DNA of 64,000 bases, taken from positions 4,794,501-4,858,500 of the forward strand of contig NZ_CP014870.1 of NCBI RefSeq assembly GCF_001661075.1. Reading direction: 5' to 3'. This DNA is from Pseudomonas silesiensis. Lineage in GTDB: Bacteria > Pseudomonadota > Gammaproteobacteria > Pseudomonadales > Pseudomonadaceae. Positions 1 to 9,536 of this stretch are shown piece after piece. The translations under genes and the position numbers were made by a program. The notes beneath the pieces are model-generated. The model worked only from the letters and a program-made list of their open reading frames with translations, ran no database searches and was not told where the DNA came from. The first letter of the stretch is position 1, and every line of letters begins with the position of its first letter.

Positions 1-134
1 ACCCGATCGTTCATTTCTCCGTCCAGGGGTTGGCTGGTGGCGATGTAGGTCACTGCCAGACCACTGTCGGAGGCGAGTTTTTCGGCCAGGCGACTTTTGC
101 CGGAGCGGGCGCCGCCGAGGATTAGTTGCAGCAT
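1..134 (-). CDS. cobU: Bifunctional adenosylcobinamide kinase / adenosylcobinamide-phosphate guanylyltransferase, 5' part only
   Basis: Phosphorylates adenosylcobinamide and then transfers GMP to it, in the nucleotide-loop assembly of cobalamin. Only the first 44 codons lie in the window; the gene continues past the left edge. The visible N-terminus reads [18 protein letters not shown], which is the family's P-loop GGARSGKS at residues 7-14, followed by the typical YIAT segment. It is the last visible gene of the minus-strand cobalamin operon. A REP pair fills the 162-bp spacer between it and cobQ, so it may be expressed less than the tightly overlapping genes upstream. The ATG at 134 is the only sensible start. 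Confidence 0.9.
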   Translation of the reverse strand, partial: MLQLILGGARSGKSRLAEKLASDSGLAVTYIATSQPLDGEMNDR

Positions 135-170
135 GGTTCATTCCTTAAAATCTTCGGTGAGGCGACTGCC

Positions 171-282
171 GCCTTCGCGAGCAAGCCCGCTCCCACAGGG
201 ATTTGCGTCGTACACAAAACCTGCTCCCGACACAAAACCCTGTGGGAGCGGGCTTGCTCCGGGCGGCGTTCCGACGATGAGG
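171..282. repeat. REP pair (REPIN) between cobQ and cobU
   Basis: Two REP sequences in inverted orientation: TTCGCGAGCAAGCCCGCTCC near 174 and GTGGGAGCGGGCTTGCTCC near 242, the second continuing into GGGCGGCGTTCCGACGATG. The pair can fold into a long hairpin in the transcript between two cobalamin genes. Confidence 0.85.
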
Positions 283-296
283 CCGGCACAGGCACC

Positions 297-1748
297 TCAA
301 AAACCACAGAGCTCACGCAACAATCGGGTATCCAGATGCTTCTCCACCAGATCCGCCAAGCGCTCGATATCCCGCTCACGCAACCCGTGATAATCCACCT
401 CCTGCACTTCCTGCAAACCCGCCCAACGCAACAACGCACTGCACGCCGCCGGCGATTCGAACAGGCCATGCAAATAGGTGCCGAAAATCTGCCCATCAGT
501 ACTTTGCGCGCCATCGCAGCGACCATCGTCCAGCTGCACGGCCGCGTTTGCCAGCGCCGGCCCGGTGGTCACCCCGGCATGGATTTCATAGCCCGTGACC
601 GGCGCATCTTCCAGCGCCAGGCGCCCGCGCACATTGCGCAGCTGCTTCTCTTGCTCAAGCTGCGTCTCGAAGGCCAGCCACCCCAAACCGGCGCTCGAAC
701 CCGGCGCACCTTCGAGGCCCAGCGGGTCATGCACCTGTTCACCGAGCATTTGCAGACCGCCACAGATGCCCAGCACTTTGCCGCCATAGCGCAGATGACG
801 ACTGATGGCGCTGTCCCAGCCATTGGCCCGCAGATACGCCAGATCGCTGCGCACGCTTTTCGAACCGGGAAGAATGATCAGGTCGGCGGGCGGGATCGCC
901 TGGCCGGGGCCGATGAATTGCAGGTCCACTTGCGGGTGCAGGCGCAGCGGATCGAAATCGGTGTGGTTGCTGATCCGCGGCAGCACCGGCACCAGCACTT
1001 TGAGCACCTGGTCCGCCTTGTCGGTCTGGCGCTGGTCGATACCGTCCTCGGCTTCCAGGTGCAGGTCCATCACATAGGGCAACACGCCGATCACCGGTTT
1101 GCCGGTGCGCGCCTCCAGCCAATCCAGCCCCGGCTGCAGCAACGCGAGGTCGCCGCGGAAGCGGTTGATGATGAACCCTTTGACCCGTGCCTGCTCGCTC
1201 GGCGACAGCAACTCCAGCGTGCCCACCAGATGGGCGAAAACCCCGCCGCGATTGATGTCGGCAATCAGCACCACCGGGCAGTCCACCGCTTCGGCAAACC
1301 CCATGTTGGCGATGTCGCCGGCACGCAGATTGATCTCGGCCGGCGAACCGGCGCCTTCGACCATGACCACCGGATAAGCTGCACTCAGCCGCTCATGGGA
1401 AGCCAGCACCGCTTGCATGGCGATGGCTTTGTAGTCGTGATAGGCCACCGCATTCATGGTCGTGACGGCGCGGCCATGGATGATCACCTGGGCGCCGGTA
1501 TCGCTGTTGGGCTTGAGCAGCACCGGGTTCATGTCGGTGTGCGGCTCAAGGTTGGCCGCCTGGGCCTGCACCGCTTGCGCGCGACCGATTTCACCGCCAT
1601 CGGCGGTCACGGCACTGTTCAGCGCCATGTTCTGTGGCTTGAACGGCACGACGCTGACGCCCTGCCGGGTGACCCAGCGACAGAGCGCCGTCACCAGCGT
1701 GCTCTTACCGGCGTCCGACGTGGTGCCTTGCACCATCAACGTAGTCAT
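297..1748 (-). CDS. cobQ: Cobyric acid synthase
   Basis: Glutamine-dependent amidation of four side-chain carboxylates of adenosylcobyrinic acid a,c-diamide to give adenosylcobyric acid. The 483-aa protein has the full family architecture. An N-terminal ATP-binding synthetase domain carries GTTSDAGKS at residues 8-16 and [11 protein letters not shown] at about 36-46. A C-terminal class I glutaminase domain carries the nucleophile Cys329 in [10 protein letters not shown], with the His motif [10 protein letters not shown] near the end. It starts at 1748, overlapping the stop of the upstream threonine-phosphate decarboxylase by 4 bp (ATGA), so translation is coupled. Length is normal for the family and no key residue is missing. 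Confidence 0.97.
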   Translation of the reverse strand: MTTLMVQGTTSDAGKSTLVTALCRWVTRQGVSVVPFKPQNMALNSAVTADGGEIGRAQAVQAQAANLEPHTDMNPVLLKPNSDTGAQVIIHGRAVTTMNAVAYHDYKAIAMQAVLASHERLSAAYPVVMVEGAGSPAEINLRAGDIANMGFAEAVDCPVVLIADINRGGVFAHLVGTLELLSPSEQARVKGFIINRFRGDLALLQPGLDWLEARTGKPVIGVLPYVMDLHLEAEDGIDQRQTDKADQVLKVLVPVLPRISNHTDFDPLRLHPQVDLQFIGPGQAIPPADLIILPGSKSVRSDLAYLRANGWDSAISRHLRYGGKVLGICGGLQMLGEQVHDPLGLEGAPGSSAGLGWLAFETQLEQEKQLRNVRGRLALEDAPVTGYEIHAGVTTGPALANAAVQLDDGRCDGAQSTDGQIFGTYLHGLFESPAACSALLRWAGLQEVQEVDYHGLRERDIERLADLVEKHLDTRLLRELCGF

Positions 1749-2737
1749 TGGCTTTCCTTGGCATAGGCTTCGAATGCTTGCGCGAGACGTGCCCAGTCGG
1801 CTTCATCGGCGGGCAAGCCGAATCGCAAGCTGCTGTTGTGGGTGAATAACCGCAGCAGAATGCCGCGCCGGGCCATGAATTCATGCAGTGCTTCGGCGCG
1901 CTCGGTGATCAGCCATTGAAACAGCGCGCAACCGCCGTGGGGGGCGAAACCCTGTTGTGCCAGCAGCCGCGCCAGGCGCTCGCTGGCCACTTCGGTGCGC
2001 AGCCGTTGGCGGGTGTGGCCTTCGGTGTCCAGCAGGCAGGCCTGCCCCACTACCCGGGTCGGCCCGCTGACCGCCCACGGCCCTACCTGCTCGGCCAGCA
2101 ACTTGAGCAGCCTGCGTTCGGCCAGCACGAACCCCAGGCGCACCCCGGCCAGGCCAAAAAACTTGCCGAAGGAACGCAGCACGATCAACCCGACCTGATC
2201 GGCAAAAGGCGCCAGGCTCAGGTTCGGCGTGTTGTCCATGAACGCTTCGTCCACGACCAGCCAGCCACCGCGCTGGGCCAGTTTCGCATGCCAATCGAGC
2301 AGGCGACTCGGGTCCAGGCTCAGGCCGGTGGGATTGTTCGGGTTGACCACCACCAGCACGTCGAGGCTGTCGAGAAAGAAGTCGACTTCCTGCTCCAGCA
2401 CTTCACGCACGATGTAGCCACTGCGGCGCCAGGCTTCGGCGTGCTCGGCGTAACAGGGGGAAAGCACCCCGACCTTGCCGATGCGACGCAAACGCGGCAA
2501 CAGCTGGATCGCCATTTGCGAACCGGCCACCGGCAGCACCTGTGCGGCACCGTAGTAGTCGCAGGCGGCCTGCTCCAGTCCGTCATCGGTTTCCGGCAAG
2601 CGCGCCCAGGCGCGCAACGGGATATCCGGGACCGCAAACGGCCAAGGCGCGAGGCCGCTGGACAGGTCCAGCCAGTCGGCTTCGGCGATGCCGTATTCGC
2701 GTGCCGCCTTGCGCAATCGACCGCCGTGCTCAAGCAT
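1745..2737 (-). CDS. cobD: Threonine-phosphate decarboxylase (PLP-dependent)
   Basis: Makes (R)-1-amino-2-propanol O-2-phosphate, the linker that joins the corrin ring to the nucleotide loop, from L-threonine phosphate. The 330-aa protein is a fold-type I aminotransferase relative. It has VVNPNNPTG at about 130-138, the VVDEAF segment at 161-166, and the PLP lysine K192 in [16 protein letters not shown]. It overlaps cbiB upstream by 8 bp and cobQ downstream by 4 bp. The same enzyme is called CobC in the Pseudomonas denitrificans nomenclature; the symbol here follows the Salmonella usage. Confidence 0.93.
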   Translation of the reverse strand: MLEHGGRLRKAAREYGIAEADWLDLSSGLAPWPFAVPDIPLRAWARLPETDDGLEQAACDYYGAAQVLPVAGSQMAIQLLPRLRRIGKVGVLSPCYAEHAEAWRRSGYIVREVLEQEVDFFLDSLDVLVVVNPNNPTGLSLDPSRLLDWHAKLAQRGGWLVVDEAFMDNTPNLSLAPFADQVGLIVLRSFGKFFGLAGVRLGFVLAERRLLKLLAEQVGPWAVSGPTRVVGQACLLDTEGHTRQRLRTEVASERLARLLAQQGFAPHGGCALFQWLITERAEALHEFMARRGILLRLFTHNSSLRFGLPADEADWARLAQAFEAYAKESQ

Positions 2738-3638
2738 AAAATTCAGCCCCCACGCAAAGGATCAGCAACCATAACCATACCCCGCGCTTGACCAATTGCC
2801 AGCCACGGTCGATGGAGTCGGCATCCGCCGGCAGGCCTTCACCGAGTTGCGGGCGCAGATGCAGTTCACCGTGATAGATCGCCGCCCCGCCCAACTCGAC
2901 CCCGAGGGCACCGGCACCGGCGGCCATCACCGGCCCGGCATTCGGGCTGTCCCAGGTCGGCCCCTGGGTGCGCCAGCATCTCAACGCCAGGCGGGTCTTG
3001 CCGAGCAGCGCGTAAGTCAACGCCACCAGGCGTGCGGGAATGTAATTGAGCACGTCGTCGATCCTGGCCGCGGCCCAGCCGAAACGTTCGAAGCGCTCGT
3101 TACGGTAACCCCACATCGCGTCGAGGGTATTGCTCAGGCGATACAGCACCACACCGGGCACTCCTGCCACGGCGAACCAGAACAGCGCGGCAAATACCGC
3201 GTCGCTGCCGTTCTCCAAAACCGATTCGGTGGCAGCGCGGGCGACTTCGGTTTTATCCAGTTCGCTGGTCTGGCGGCTGACCAGGTACCCCACGCGTTTG
3301 CGCGCTTCTTCAATATCATCGCTGCGCAGGGCCTTGGCCACCGGCTCGACGTGTTCGCCGAGGCTGCGCATTCCGAGGGCGCAATAAAGCGCGAGAATGT
3401 CGACGATCCAGCCGACATAAGGCGCCCAGGAAAACGCCGTGGCCAGCAAGGTCAACGGCACGACCGCGATGAACCACGCGGTGACGCCGTGACTGCGCCA
3501 GCCGCGACCTTCGCTGTTGAAACGTTGCTCGATGCGGTCGGCAAAACGGCCGAATGCCACCAGCGGATGCCAGCGTTTGGGTTCACCCAGCAGCGCATCC
3601 AGCGCCACCGCGGCGACACTCAATAACGCCACACTCAT
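2730..3638 (-). CDS. cbiB: Adenosylcobinamide-phosphate synthase
   Basis: Membrane enzyme that attaches the aminopropanol phosphate linker to adenosylcobyric acid. The 302-aa protein starts [20 protein letters not shown] and keeps the family signature [13 protein letters not shown] near residues 20-32 plus several hydrophobic segments. I chose the ATG at 3638 over the frame's upstream start at 3653 because it gives an exact ATGA overlap with the bluB stop and matches the family N-terminus. The 3' end overlaps the decarboxylase gene by 8 bp. It is called CobD in the P. denitrificans scheme. Confidence 0.93.
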   Translation of the reverse strand: MSVALLSVAAVALDALLGEPKRWHPLVAFGRFADRIEQRFNSEGRGWRSHGVTAWFIAVVPLTLLATAFSWAPYVGWIVDILALYCALGMRSLGEHVEPVAKALRSDDIEEARKRVGYLVSRQTSELDKTEVARAATESVLENGSDAVFAALFWFAVAGVPGVVLYRLSNTLDAMWGYRNERFERFGWAAARIDDVLNYIPARLVALTYALLGKTRLALRCWRTQGPTWDSPNAGPVMAAGAGALGVELGGAAIYHGELHLRPQLGEGLPADADSIDRGWQLVKRGVWLWLLILCVGAEFYA

Positions 3639-4285
3639 TGACTCACTCCCCAATAATTTTCATACAGCAATTCGCCGAGCGGACGCGCCTGCGCCCAGCC
3701 TTCGAGTACCAGCATCGGCGCTGGATAAAATTCCTGGACCGGCCCCAGGCACAGCACGGCCAACGGCTTGGCGCCAACGGGCATTTCCAGCAAGTCGGCC
3801 AAGGCTTGCGGCTCGAACAACGAGACCCAACCCATGCCCAGTCCTTCGGCGCGGGACGCCAGCCACAGGTTCTGGATGGCGCAGGACAAGGAGGCCATGT
3901 CCATTTCCGGCAAGGTGCGGCGGCCGAAGATATGCCGGTCGCGATCATCCATCAGGGCAGCGACCAGTACTTCGGCGCAGTCGTTGATGCCTTCTACCTT
4001 GAGCTTCATGAATTCGTCGCTGCGCTCGCCGAGGGCTTCGGCGGTGCGGATGCGTTCTTCTTCCACCAACTGCTGGATTTTGCCGCGCAGGGCACGGTCG
4101 CTGATGCGAATGAAGCGCCAGGGCTGCATCAGGCCCACGCTCGGGGCCTGGTGGGCGGCTTCCAGCAGGCGCCGCAGTAGTTCGGGCGCGACGGTGCCGC
4201 CGGTGAAGTGGCGCATGTCGCGGCGTTCGGCGATCACACGGTAGACCGCTTCGCGTTCGGCTTCGGTAAATGCGTTGTCAGTCAT
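3635..4285 (-). CDS. bluB: 5,6-dimethylbenzimidazole synthase
   Basis: Oxygen-dependent conversion of FMNH2 to 5,6-dimethylbenzimidazole, the lower ligand of cobalamin. The 216-aa protein is a nitroreductase-fold enzyme with ERRDMRHF near residue 20, [12 protein letters not shown] near 47-58 and [10 protein letters not shown] near 149. The start at 4285 gives [10 protein letters not shown] and an ATGA overlap with the cobB stop. The frame stays open 16 codons further upstream, but those codons are REP sequence. Because a REP lies directly upstream, the only purine-rich stretch (AGAGG) is 2 nt from the ATG. Initiation therefore probably depends on coupling to cobB. Confidence 0.95.
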   Translation of the reverse strand: MTDNAFTEAEREAVYRVIAERRDMRHFTGGTVAPELLRRLLEAAHQAPSVGLMQPWRFIRISDRALRGKIQQLVEEERIRTAEALGERSDEFMKLKVEGINDCAEVLVAALMDDRDRHIFGRRTLPEMDMASLSCAIQNLWLASRAEGLGMGWVSLFEPQALADLLEMPVGAKPLAVLCLGPVQEFYPAPMLVLEGWAQARPLGELLYENYWGVSQ

Positions 4286-5691
4286 GGCCTCTTCGCGAGC
4301 AAGCCCGCTCCCACATTTGATAGCGGTGCCCATGAGGTCTCTGGTACGACGCGGTCCAGTGTGGGAGCGGGCTTGCTCGCGAAGGCGTCCTCACGGTCAG
4401 GCGCGAACAGTGCGGCTACAGCAGTCGGATTCGACGGAAAATAAAAATGCACATAAGAGGCTGTCATCCGCCCCTGACGATAAACCGCCTCCGCCCCACG
4501 CCCGCCATTCGGGCTCAGCCCACGGGCAATCGGCTCAAGCCCGGTGCTGGTCAACGAATGATGATAAGTGTGCCCACGCAGCAAACCTTCCGGCAGTTCA
4601 ACCGCCTGCAAAGCCAACGCAGCCAGACGCTTTTGCATCACCGCATCCCCGGCCAACAAGCCGACCAATTCGGCACGGGTGCCTTCGACATCGGTCAACG
4701 AATCCAGCAGATACAACATGCCACCGCACTCGGCCAGCAACGGTTTGCCCGCCCCATGGTGAGCGCGAATCGCGTCGAGCATCGATGTGTTCCGTGACAG
4801 CGCCACATGGTGCAATTCCGGATAACCGCCCGGCAGGTAGAGACTGTCCGCCTGCGGCAATCCGGCATCCCGGATCGGCGAGAAAAACAGTAACTCGGCG
4901 CCCATGGCGCGCAGCAGATCCAGGCTCGCGCCATAGGTGAAGGCAAAGGCTTCGTCGCGGGCCACGGCGATCCGCACGCCGGCCAACAACGGCTCGGCAG
5001 CGATCACATCGGGTGCGGCGAATTCCACGGCCGGTGGCAACGCCACCTCGCAACTGCTGGCCAGGGCATCGGCCGCTGCGTCGAGGCGCAGATCGAGATC
5101 GTTCAACTCGCTGGCCTGGACCAGCCCCAAATGACGGCTCGGCAGCTCGATCCCGGTCTCCCGGGACAAGGCGCCATACCAGCGCAAGCCTTCAGTCAGG
5201 CTGCCTTCGAGCAATTGCGCATGGCGCAAGGTGCCCACGCGGTTGGCCAGCACACCGGCAAACGGCAAGTCCGGCTGATAGCGCGCCAGCCCCAGGGCCA
5301 GCGCGCCAAAGGTCTGGGCCATGGCAGTGCCGTCGATCACACCCAGCACCGGCACACCGAAGTGCCGCGCCAGGTCGGCGCTGGACGGTGTACCGTCGAA
5401 CAGCCCCATGACCCCTTCGATCAGGATCAGGTCGGCTTCACCTGCGGCTTCCCACAACAGTCGACGACTTTCCTGCTCGCCGACCATCCACATGTCCAGT
5501 TGATACACCGGCGCACCGCTGGCGCGCTCGAGAATCATCGGGTCGAGGAAGTCCGGACCGCATTTGAAGACCCGCACCTTGCGCCCCTGATTGCGGTGCA
5601 ACCGGGCCAGCGCAGCGGTGACGGTGGTCTTGCCCTGACCGGAGGCCGGCGCGGCAATCAAGACCGCCGGGCAATGACGTGGCTGACTCAC
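4282..5691 (-). CDS. cobB: Cobyrinic acid a,c-diamide synthase with REP-encoded C-terminal tail
   Basis: Glutamine-dependent amidation of hydrogenobyrinic/cobyrinic acid at positions a and c. The P-loop APASGQGKTT is at residues 14-23, the glutaminase nucleophile Cys322 in LLAECGGMLYLLD, and the catalytic His415 in ASYVHFYFPSNP. The conserved domain ends near residue 430. The remaining 39 or so residues (FASKPAPT ... NVGAGLLAK) are the in-frame translation of a REP pair that lies between cobB and bluB. The protein is therefore 469 aa, compared with roughly 430 aa as I recall for relatives. The stop overlaps the bluB start as ATGA. Upstream, cobB overlaps cobO by 4 bp. Confidence 0.95.
   Translation of the reverse strand: MSQPRHCPAVLIAAPASGQGKTTVTAALARLHRNQGRKVRVFKCGPDFLDPMILERASGAPVYQLDMWMVGEQESRRLLWEAAGEADLILIEGVMGLFDGTPSSADLARHFGVPVLGVIDGTAMAQTFGALALGLARYQPDLPFAGVLANRVGTLRHAQLLEGSLTEGLRWYGALSRETGIELPSRHLGLVQASELNDLDLRLDAAADALASSCEVALPPAVEFAAPDVIAAEPLLAGVRIAVARDEAFAFTYGASLDLLRAMGAELLFFSPIRDAGLPQADSLYLPGGYPELHHVALSRNTSMLDAIRAHHGAGKPLLAECGGMLYLLDSLTDVEGTRAELVGLLAGDAVMQKRLAALALQAVELPEGLLRGHTYHHSLTSTGLEPIARGLSPNGGRGAEAVYRQGRMTASYVHFYFPSNPTAVAALFAPDREDAFASKPAPTLDRVVPETSWAPLSNVGAGLLAKRP
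4288..4388. repeat. REP pair inside the cobB 3' end
   Basis: Inverted REPs: TTCGCGAGCAAGCCCGCTCC near 4291 and GTGGGAGCGGGCTTGCTCGC near 4361. The element lies wholly within the open cobB frame and ends 3 bp from the bluB start codon, so it encodes protein and also forms the bluB translation-initiation region. Confidence 0.88.
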
Positions 5692-6299
5692 AATTCGACG
5701 CCTTTTTGCGCCTTGATACCGGCCTGGAACGCGTGTTTGATCACGCCCATTTCGGTCACGGTGTCGGCCAGTTCGATCATTTCCGGTTTGGCACCGCGAC
5801 CGGTGACCACCACATGCTGCATCGGCGGACGCGCCTGCAAGTCGCTGAGCACCTGATCGAGGTCGAGATAACCGTGCTTGAGGGCGATGTTCAACTCATC
5901 GAGTACCACCAGGCCGATGGACGGATCGCTCAGCAGTTCCCGGGACACGGCCCAGGCGGCTTCGGCGGCCGCGATATCACGCTGACGGTCCTGGGTTTCC
6001 CAGGTGAAGCCCTCGCCCATCACATGAAACCGCACTTGCTCCGGAAAACGGCGGAAGAACAATTCTTCGCCGGTGCTGTTGCGGCCCTTGATGAACTGCA
6101 CCACGCCACACTGCATGCCATGGCCCAGGGAGCGGGCGAGCATGCCAAAGGCCGAACTGCTCTTGCCTTTGCCGTTGCCGGTCAGCACCAGCAGCAGGCC
6201 GCATTCGTTCGGGGAATTGGCGATGCGTTCATCGATCACGGCTTTCTTGCGCAGCATGCGCGCCAGGTGACGTTCATCACGATCGGGGGTATCAGTCAT
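5688..6299 (-). CDS. cobO: Cob(I)yrinic acid a,c-diamide adenosyltransferase
   Basis: ATP:corrinoid adenosyltransferase of the CobA/CobO/BtuR family; adds the upper 5'-deoxyadenosyl ligand. The 203-aa protein starts MTDTPDRDERH. It carries the nucleotide-binding loop GNGKGKSSSAFG at residues 41-52 and the family motifs VQFIKG and VVLDELNIALKHGYLD. The start at 6299 follows a GGAGAG purine run. The longer open frame upstream simply reads through the cobalamin riboswitch and is not coding. First gene of the operon; it overlaps cobB by 4 bp. Confidence 0.96.
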   Translation of the reverse strand: MTDTPDRDERHLARMLRKKAVIDERIANSPNECGLLLVLTGNGKGKSSSAFGMLARSLGHGMQCGVVQFIKGRNSTGEELFFRRFPEQVRFHVMGEGFTWETQDRQRDIAAAEAAWAVSRELLSDPSIGLVVLDELNIALKHGYLDLDQVLSDLQARPPMQHVVVTGRGAKPEMIELADTVTEMGVIKHAFQAGIKAQKGVEL

Positions 6300-6394
6300 G
6301 GGGGAGCTCTCCGTTGGGGCTGGATAACGGCGGGCAGGCACAAGAATAGACGGCAAAAAGCCTGGCATCGCCCACCGTGATGCCGCTGGATGGA

Positions 6395-6600
6395 TCAGGC
6401 CGGTCTCCGGGCTCATGAGCGGCGCTGGCCGAACTGCGCGCCTTCCCATGTCGGCTTCGACACAGTGGCTCAAGGCGCAGTCTTCACTCATTTACCGTTG
6501 CGGGGGCAGCGTCGGGATCATGACGCTTCATCCTTCGAAGACCGTCATTCACCGACTTCCCTGTTTCACTCTGTCGGCCATGGCCACAGAGCACCTGAAA
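6395..6600 (-). promoter_or_regulatory. Cobalamin riboswitch upstream of cobO
   Basis: Read on the minus strand the leader shows the AdoCbl riboswitch landmarks in order. CAGGTGCTCTGTGG opens the element, then AACAGGGAAGTCGGTGAA, then GACGCTGCCCCCGCAACGGT, the B12-box-like AGCCACTG, ATGGGAAGG, and finally AGCCCGGAGACCGGCC. About 100 nt separate its 3' end from the cobO ATG. By family knowledge, cobalamin binding should reduce expression of the whole operon. Whether it acts on transcription or translation cannot be decided by eye. Confidence 0.93.
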
Positions 6601-6610
6601 CAAGCCGCGA

Positions 6611-6639
6611 AGGTTAGAGGGTTGGGGGTGGAGCGTCAA
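6611..6639 (-). promoter_or_regulatory. Candidate sigma70 promoter of the cobalamin operon
   Basis: On the minus strand TTGACG (6634-6639) is followed after exactly 17 nt by TAACCT (6611-6616). It sits just upstream of the riboswitch, where a promoter is required. Confidence 0.6.
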
Positions 6640-6726
6640 TTGAGAAAGAGCCCCGCTGACCGGTTGAACCATCGCGCCTCTGGGCTTCTCTATGTTTGTA
6701 TCACTGCGTCCATAGGGAAGATCAGC

Positions 6727-8040
6727 ATGCGCAATCCCCAGCTCGTTCTCGTCATCGCGTTCGCCGGTGGACTCGCCGCCTGCGGTGAAACCTCCAGCCT
6801 GCAAGTCATGGACGGCACCGGACCGTCGCCCAGGCTGCCGGAACCGAACAAGACCCTGATCCCGACGGTGAACGTCGCCCCGGCGATCGGCTGGCCAGAC
6901 GGCGCGAAACCCGTCGCCGCGACGGGGACTCAGGTTGCCGCCTTTGCCGAAGGCCTCGATCACCCGCGCTGGCTGTATGTATTGCCCAACGGCGACGTGC
7001 TGGTCGCTGAAACCAACGCGCCACCGAAGCCCGATGACGGCAAAGGCGTCAAAGGCTGGGTCATGAAGAAAGTCATGGGCCGTGCCGGTGCTGGCGTACC
7101 GAGCCCGAACCGCATCACGTTGCTGCGAGACAAGGACCACGATGGCATTGCCGAAACCCGGACGGTGTTCCTGGAAAACCTCAATTCGCCGTTCGGCATG
7201 ACCCTGGTCGGCACTGACCTGTACGTTGCCGATACCGACCGCTTGCTGCGGTTCCACTACGAAGAGGGCGAGACGGCGATCAAGTCGCCCCCGATCAAAG
7301 TGGTCGATCTGCCGGGCGGCACGCTCAATCATCATTGGACCAAAAACGTCATCGCCAGCAAGGACGGGAGCAAGCTATACGTGACGGTGGGTTCCAACAG
7401 CAATGTCGCCGAAAACGGCATGGACCAGGAAGAAGGTCGCGCGGCGATCTGGGAAGTGGACCGCGCCACCGGCAACCATCGGATCTTTGCTTCGGGGATC
7501 CGCAATCCCAACGGCCTGGCCTGGGAACCCCAGAGTGGAGCGCTGTGGACCGCCGTCAATGAGCGTGACGAAATCGGCAGCGACCTGGTACCGGACTACA
7601 TCACTTCAGTGAAGGACGGCGGGTTCTACGGCTGGCCTTACAGCTATTACGGACAACACGTCGATGCGCGCGTGACCCCGCAGAATCCGGACCTGGTGGC
7701 CAAGGCCATTGCGCCAGACTACGCGGTCGGCCCGCACACGGCATCGCTGGGCCTGACCTTTGCCGAAGGCAACACCCTGCCGACGCAGTTCAAGGAAGGC
7801 GCCTTCATCGGCCAGCATGGCTCATGGAACCGCGACCCGCACAGTGGCTATAAAGTGATTTTCGTGCCATTCAGCGCGGGCAAACCGGTCGGGCAGCCGG
7901 TCGATGTGCTCACCGGGTTCCTCACCGACGATGAAAAAGCCATGGGTCGGCCGGTGGGGGTGGTGATCGATCGGCAGGGCGGTTTGCTGGTGGCGGATGA
8001 TGTGGGGAACAAGGTGTGGCGGGTGTCGGCGACTAAATAG
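6727..8040 (+). CDS. PQQ-dependent sugar (sorbosone-type) dehydrogenase, lipoprotein
   Basis: A 437-aa predicted periplasmic or outer-membrane lipoprotein: the signal peptide ends in the lipobox LAAC at about residues 17-20. The rest is a six-bladed beta-propeller of the glucose/sorbosone dehydrogenase type, with [19 protein letters not shown] near residue 77, an [12 protein letters not shown] segment, [12 protein letters not shown], and [18 protein letters not shown] near the C-terminus. Relatives oxidise aldoses or sorbosone with PQQ; the actual substrate is not known from sequence. The start follows GGGAAG. It is divergent from the cobalamin operon and followed by REP sequences rather than another gene. 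Confidence 0.85.
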   Translation: MRNPQLVLVIAFAGGLAACGETSSLQVMDGTGPSPRLPEPNKTLIPTVNVAPAIGWPDGAKPVAATGTQVAAFAEGLDHPRWLYVLPNGDVLVAETNAPPKPDDGKGVKGWVMKKVMGRAGAGVPSPNRITLLRDKDHDGIAETRTVFLENLNSPFGMTLVGTDLYVADTDRLLRFHYEEGETAIKSPPIKVVDLPGGTLNHHWTKNVIASKDGSKLYVTVGSNSNVAENGMDQEEGRAAIWEVDRATGNHRIFASGIRNPNGLAWEPQSGALWTAVNERDEIGSDLVPDYITSVKDGGFYGWPYSYYGQHVDARVTPQNPDLVAKAIAPDYAVGPHTASLGLTFAEGNTLPTQFKEGAFIGQHGSWNRDPHSGYKVIFVPFSAGKPVGQPVDVLTGFLTDDEKAMGRPVGVVIDRQGGLLVADDVGNKVWRVSATK

Positions 8041-8077
8041 CTGCAATACCCATCACTTACGGGACACACACAGCACC

Positions 8078-8246
8078 TGTGGGAGCGAGCCTGCTCCGGG
8101 CGGCGATCCGACGATGGCAGTGGACCAGGCAACATCGATGTTGACTGTGCTGGCCCCATCGCGAGCAAGCTCGCTCCCACAGGGGATCGCATTTTGATCA
8201 AACAACCCAGTCGACTCTGGGAGCGAGCTTGCTCGCGATGGGGCCA
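8078..8246. repeat. Cluster of three REP sequences
   Basis: GTGGGAGCGAGCCTGCTCCG (about 8080), GCGAGCAAGCTCGCTCCCAC (about 8161) and GGGAGCGAGCTTGCTCGCGA (about 8219). The first and second form an inverted pair; the third is an extra copy. They fill the space between two convergent genes. Confidence 0.85.
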
Positions 8247-8271
8247 GCAAGGCCACTCAAAAATCGCCCGC

Positions 8272-8925
8272 CTAGCGCTTGCGGCACAAGGTCAACCCAT
8301 CACCAAGCGGCAACAACGACAAATCCACCCGCACGTCATCCTTCAAGGCCCGATTGAGCCCTTGGATGGCGCGGGTATCGGCGCTTTCAGGATTGTCCTC
8401 GAGCACCCGCCCGCTCCACAGGGTGTTATCGAACACCGCCAGCCCACCGACCCGCAGCAAGCGCAGCGCATGCTCCAGATAGCTTGGGTAATTGGCTTTG
8501 TCGGCATCGATGAAGACCAGGTCGAACTGTCCTGGCTGATCCAGCTGGGCCAGGGTTTCCAGCGCTGGCGCCAACCGCAGATCGATCCGCTGCGCCAGAC
8601 CCGCCTCCTGCCAGTAACGGCGCGCGGTCGCGTTGTAGTCGCCGGGGATGTCGCAGCAGATCAGCGAACCGTCATCCGGCAATGCCGCCGCCATGCACAA
8701 GGCGCTGTAACCGGTGAAGGTACCTACTTCCAGCACACGCCTGGCGCCGGTGAGTTTCACCAGCAACGCAAGGAATTGCCCCTGTTCCGGCGCCACCTGC
8801 CAGCGCGCCATGGGCAGCGCCTGGGTTTCATCACGCAAGCGCTTGAGCAGCGGCGTCTCCCTGAGGGAGACGTCGAGCAGGTATTGATACAGGGAATCAT
8901 CGAGATTGAGCGTGCGAGCGGTCAT
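8272..8925 (-). CDS. Class I SAM-dependent O-methyltransferase
   Basis: A 217-aa protein of the caffeoyl-CoA/catechol O-methyltransferase-like family (methyltransferase 3). The SAM-binding motif VLEVGTFTGYSALCMA lies near residues 59-74, the acidic residues of motif II in ICCDIPGDYN, and the metal-binding FIDADKANYPSYL near 135. The substrate cannot be inferred. I chose the ATG at 8925 (MTARTLNLDDSLYQYLL), which matches the family N-terminus. An alternative TTG lies five codons upstream. It precedes a convergent REP cluster. Confidence 0.88.
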   Translation of the reverse strand: MTARTLNLDDSLYQYLLDVSLRETPLLKRLRDETQALPMARWQVAPEQGQFLALLVKLTGARRVLEVGTFTGYSALCMAAALPDDGSLICCDIPGDYNATARRYWQEAGLAQRIDLRLAPALETLAQLDQPGQFDLVFIDADKANYPSYLEHALRLLRVGGLAVFDNTLWSGRVLEDNPESADTRAIQGLNRALKDDVRVDLSLLPLGDGLTLCRKR

Positions 8926-8945
8926 GACCAGATTCTTCAAGCTAT

Positions 8946-9482
8946 CTATGGGTTATGGGCCAGATGCTCTGGTTGTAACACACGCTTGGCGCTCAGGTAG
9001 GCTTTCTGCCAATAGGACTTGGACAAGCTGTCGAGCTTGACCGTACCGCCCGTGGCCGGCGCATGGACAAAGCGACCTTCACCGACATAGATCCCGGCGT
9101 GGCTGACCTGGGAGCCGCCATTGGTGGCAAAGAACAACAGGTCACCGGTCTGCAGGCCTTCCTTGCCGACACTGGCCGCTTGCATGCCGATCATCTCGCG
9201 CGTCGTGCGCGGCAAGGCAATACCGGCAACATCGCGGTAGACGTAGCCGATCAGCCCGCTGCAATCAAAGCCCGAATCTGGCGTATTGCCGCCCCACCGA
9301 TAGGGCGTGCCGACGAGGCCGAGCGCACGAAACAGTACGTCTTCGGCGGCGGGAGAAAAGGCTTGGGAAGGACCGAAAACCAGCGGCGCGCGAATCACCG
9401 GTGCTGGCGGTGGTGTGCGGCTGGCGCAGGCGCTGAGCAGCGCTGCAAAGAACATGATTGCGAGGCGGGCCGACATCGTCAT
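8946..9482 (-). CDS. NlpC/P60 family lipoprotein (peptidoglycan endopeptidase), copy 1
   Basis: A 178-aa predicted lipoprotein: MTMSARLAIMFFAALLSAC ends in a lipobox with Cys19. The NlpC/P60 cysteine peptidase domain follows, with the catalytic Cys in DSGFDCSGLIGYVY (about residue 73) and the His in QVSHAGIYVGEGRFVHAP. Family members cleave the gamma-D-Glu/meso-DAP bond of peptidoglycan stems. AGGATG precedes the start with good spacing. A second family member lies directly upstream in the same direction, separated by a terminator hairpin. Confidence 0.9.
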   Translation of the reverse strand: MTMSARLAIMFFAALLSACASRTPPPAPVIRAPLVFGPSQAFSPAAEDVLFRALGLVGTPYRWGGNTPDSGFDCSGLIGYVYRDVAGIALPRTTREMIGMQAASVGKEGLQTGDLLFFATNGGSQVSHAGIYVGEGRFVHAPATGGTVKLDSLSKSYWQKAYLSAKRVLQPEHLAHNP

Positions 9483-9536
9483 GGGCAGAACATCCTGATC
9501 TCGCTGCGGCTTTTTCCACCGACAGGGCAGAAAAGA

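Noticed and set aside
126..1766. 546-codon plus-strand frame opposite cobQ
   Set aside because: Antisense to cobQ, whose catalytic motifs are complete; the N-terminus is translated REP sequence.
6300..6491. Longer cobO protein starting at 6491
   Set aside because: The extra 64 codons translate the riboswitch and leader; the ATG at 6299 has a ribosome site and matches the family N-terminus.
8078..8246. Regular short repeats that might suggest a CRISPR array
   Set aside because: The units are inverted REP sequences with unequal spacing, found as pairs across the whole window; no array of direct repeats with unique spacers and no cas genes.
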